NCBI GenBank assembly: GCA_039935415.1
Contig: JBDTKH010000062.1
Span: 1-32,842 of the forward strand
Length of the DNA: 32,842 nucleotides
Reading direction: 5' to 3'
Source of the DNA: Palsa-870 sp039935415
GTDB taxonomy: Bacteria > Chloroflexota > Dormibacteria > Dormibacterales > Dormibacteraceae
The notes under the pieces were generated by a model, which had not been told where the DNA came from, ran no database searches, and worked only from the letters and a program-made list of their open reading frames with translations. The translations under genes and the position numbers were made by a program. Below are positions 30,871-32,842 of the stretch, piece after piece. The stretch's first letter is position 1. The number at the start of each line of letters is the position of its first letter.

Positions 30871-31764
30871 TCAGTGAAGGGAGCCGAGGATCTGGATGAT
30901 GGCCGGGCCGAGCAGCACGATCCAGAGGACCGGGAAGATGCAGCCGACCATCGGAAACACCATCCGCGAGGAGGCCTGGGCGGCGCGCTCCTGGGCGGTC
31001 TGCCGCTGGCGCCGGCGCATCTCGGTTGCCTGGACCCGTAGGAGCCGGGCGATCGGCACGCCCATCTGGTCGGACTGGACGATCGACTCCACCAGGTGGT
31101 GCAGGTCGGCCACGCCGCAGGTCGCGGCCATGTGCTCCAGAGCGCCCATGCGCGGCCGGCCGAGCCGGATCTCGCGCAAGACCTTTCCGATCTCGTCGCC
31201 AAGGGCGTTGTGGAAGCGTTCGGTGATGCTGAGCATTCCCTCGTCAAGGCTCATCCCGGATTCGACGACCAGCGTCAGGAGGTCGGTCGCCTCCGCCAGG
31301 GAGCGCTGGATCTGGCGCCGCCGGTCGGCGATCCTCTGCTCCAGCCAGAGCCGGGGAGCCATGTAACCGATCAGGGCCGCCACCGCGCCGGCGATGGGCG
31401 CCAGCACGAAGGGCGGGAGCGGAAGCGGCACCAGCAAGCCGAGGGCCAGGCCGGCGATGGCACAAAGGGCCGCGGCAGCGTAGCGCACCGAGTGGAAGCC
31501 GGCCGGCGTCAGGTTTCCCGGGTCGCCTGCGCGGCTCAGCCTCTGGCGCAGGTTGGCCGCATCATGCGCGGGCAGGCGAGAGGCGATCGGCCGCGCCAGG
31601 GCCTCGAGGCGCTTGAGCATCGAAGCGGCGGGCGGGGTCCCGTTCCAGACTCCGTTGGCGGCCGCCGCTGGCGCACCGGTGCGGCCCAGGATGATGAAGT
31701 ACGCGGCGACCATCACCCCGCAGATGACTCCTGCCGACAGCGCGATCAGGAAAATGGGGCTCAC
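30871..31764 (-). CDS. tadC: TadC, Tad pilus inner-membrane protein
   Basis: 297 residues from GTG 31764, which overlaps the tadB stop (GTGA). Membrane spans near both ends and in the middle surround a type II secretion F domain: LAEATDLLTLVVESGMSLDEGMLSI and LGRPRMGALEHMAATCGVADLHHLVESIVQSDQMGVPIARLLR. With TadB it forms the platform for assembly of Flp/Tad pili. It is the last gene of the minus-strand run and converges with the HspR-like gene. Confidence 0.9.
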   Translation of the reverse strand: MSPIFLIALSAGVICGVMVAAYFIILGRTGAPAAAANGVWNGTPPAASMLKRLEALARPIASRLPAHDAANLRQRLSRAGDPGNLTPAGFHSVRYAAAALCAIAGLALGLLVPLPLPPFVLAPIAGAVAALIGYMAPRLWLEQRIADRRRQIQRSLAEATDLLTLVVESGMSLDEGMLSITERFHNALGDEIGKVLREIRLGRPRMGALEHMAATCGVADLHHLVESIVQSDQMGVPIARLLRVQATEMRRRQRQTAQERAAQASSRMVFPMVGCIFPVLWIVLLGPAIIQILGSLH

Positions 31765-32705
31765 GCCTGGAGCGAGGTCATCCGCCGGATGAGGATGTTG
31801 CCGACGAGGATCAGACCGCCCGCGATCCCGAGCAGGATGTAGCCGACAAACGTGCTGGTCATAGGCGCGAAATAACCCGGGACGAAGACGTAGAGGCCGA
31901 GCGCCAGCAGGATGGGCAGCCCGGTGATGATGGTCGCGGACGCGCGCGATTGGGCGGTCAGCACGCTCATGTCACGTTTGGTCTGGAGCCGGTCCCTAAG
32001 CGTGTCCGAGATGTTGTCGAGGACCTCTGCCAGGTTGCCGCCAACCCGAACGTGCAGCAGGATCGCAGTGACGATGAACTCGAGGTCGGGGCTGTTGATG
32101 CGGAGCAAGAGGGCAGAGAGGGCATCCTCGACCGACGTTCCGAGCGTGATCTCGGTGGCGACGCGCTCGAACTCGGTCGAGACGGGCGGTTGGGACTTTG
32201 CCGCCACGGTTTCGAGGGCGCGGTCGATCGCGTACCCGGTCTTCAGGGAGTTGGAGAGGAGCTGCAGCATCCCTGTCAGCTGGTCGTTGAACCTGGTCTG
32301 CCGCCTTCGCTGCAGGTAGCCAACCACGAGCGGCGGCAAGACGAATCCGACAGCGGCCAGGATGATCGGGCCGAGCGATATCCCGAACCGGAAGAGGCCG
32401 ATCAGAGCTCCCAGGGCGACCGTCGCGATGCGGACGAGCAGGTACTCCGATGGGGTGATGCTGAGGCCCGCTCGCGCCAGGTCTTCGCTCAGGGTGGGCC
32501 GGCCGCGAACACTGCGCCGTTCGCTCAGATTGTCCGCTGCAGGGCGCAAAAGGCGCTCCACGAGCTCGCGCGGCGTGGCCCTGGGCAGGACCGGCTCGTC
32601 GGCCCGCGGAAGGCGCTCGGTGCGGAGCCGGTCCAGGCTCCGGAAGAAAACAGCGATCGCCGCCGCCATCGGCACCGCGATGATCAGCAGGGTCGGGATG
32701 CTCAA
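31761..32705 (-). CDS. tadB: TadB, Tad pilus inner-membrane protein
   Basis: 314 residues from TTG 32705. N-terminal span (LSIPTLLIIAVPMAAAIAVFF), a charged cytoplasmic stretch, then spans and an F domain with DQLTGMLQLLSNSLKTGYAIDRALETVA and NSPDLEFIVTAILLHVRVGGNLAEVLDNISDTLRDR, the usual TadB signature. It begins eight bases after the stop of the preceding gene. The ATPase TadA/CpaF, expected nearby, is not within the window. Confidence 0.9.
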   Translation of the reverse strand: MSIPTLLIIAVPMAAAIAVFFRSLDRLRTERLPRADEPVLPRATPRELVERLLRPAADNLSERRSVRGRPTLSEDLARAGLSITPSEYLLVRIATVALGALIGLFRFGISLGPIILAAVGFVLPPLVVGYLQRRRQTRFNDQLTGMLQLLSNSLKTGYAIDRALETVAAKSQPPVSTEFERVATEITLGTSVEDALSALLLRINSPDLEFIVTAILLHVRVGGNLAEVLDNISDTLRDRLQTKRDMSVLTAQSRASATIITGLPILLALGLYVFVPGYFAPMTSTFVGYILLGIAGGLILVGNILIRRMTSLQA

Positions 32706-32713
32706 TACGAGGC

Positions 32714-32842
32714 CTAGAAGAGCGTCGGGAAGGCGGCCTGCACCGCGTCGAGGGTGACGCCCTTCGCCGAAGCCACACCTGGACACTTCGGGTCCTTCGT
32801 CTGACTGCCGGGCGCGAGATAGTCCTGGTAGGACTCGAGCGC
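32714..32842 (-). CDS. C-terminal end of an unidentified gene upstream of tadB
   Basis: The last 42 codons of a minus-strand frame ending at TAG 32714-32716; the rest is outside the window. The visible tail ends GVTLDAVQAAFPTLF and contains one Cys (KDPKCPG). It does not look like the C terminus of a TadA/CpaF ATPase. By position it is probably part of the pilus operon, but its identity is unknown. Confidence 0.5.
   Translation of the reverse strand, partial: ALESYQDYLAPGSQTKDPKCPGVASAKGVTLDAVQAAFPTLF

Noticed and set aside
32714..32842. End of a TadA/CpaF ATPase gene
   Set aside because: The 42 visible residues do not resemble the C terminus of that ATPase family, so only a partial unknown gene is reported.

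Overview
The window is a dense, high-GC bacterial chromosome segment. Nearly every base is coding, GTG and TTG starts are common, and neighbouring genes overlap by 1-4 bases. A SufR-type regulator next to sufC/sufB, Tad-type secretion genes, an HspR-like MerR regulator and many -10-like boxes placed 6-9 bases before a start codon (leaderless mRNA) suggest a Terrabacteria-group organism, plausibly Chloroflexota or Candidatus Dormibacterota. That placement is inference. No rRNA, tRNA, IS element or CRISPR array was recognised.

Layout. 1-2,388 (minus): sufR-sufC-sufB, Fe-S cluster assembly, with a near-textbook SufR operator. 2,404-6,951: an MFS permease, an unknown coiled-coil protein, a decayed C39-like peptidase fragment, an intact C39-like peptidase (minus) and a polysaccharide flippase. 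Several of these carry one-base frameshifts in short G runs. 7,014-12,817: bifunctional penicillin-binding protein, then the protein quality-control set tig, clpP, a tiny stand-alone ClpX-type zinc-finger protein, and clpX. 12,913-16,362: a short-chain dehydrogenase with a scrambled segment, then valS behind a leader with a possible 16-codon peptide and hairpin.

16,363-20,748: the most unusual part. Four membrane proteins in a row include a NuoL/M-like, a NuoN-like and a weakly NuoH-like protein, with no catalytic (NADH, quinone-site, hydrogenase or iron-sulfur) subunits beside them. Residues essential for proton pumping look replaced. A 12-bp motif (CGCGGGGACCCC) recurs three times around this block, twice directly after an inverted repeat.

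20,756-29,198: one long co-directional run mreB-mreC-mreD-PBP2-rodA-rplU-rpmA-obgE-nadD-rsfS, joining cell elongation to ribosome assembly and NAD synthesis. Two similar palindromes lie in front of mreB, a promoter inside the rodA end serves rplU, and a 14-bp perfect stem-loop ends the run. 29,256-32,842: a secreted protein with a Thr/Pro heptad-repeat tail (minus), a divergent HspR-like regulator, and tadC-tadB plus the tail of an upstream gene (minus).

The best candidates for something new are the orphan complex I-like membrane block, the free-standing ClpX zinc-binding domain between clpP and clpX, and the leader elements of valS and mreB.
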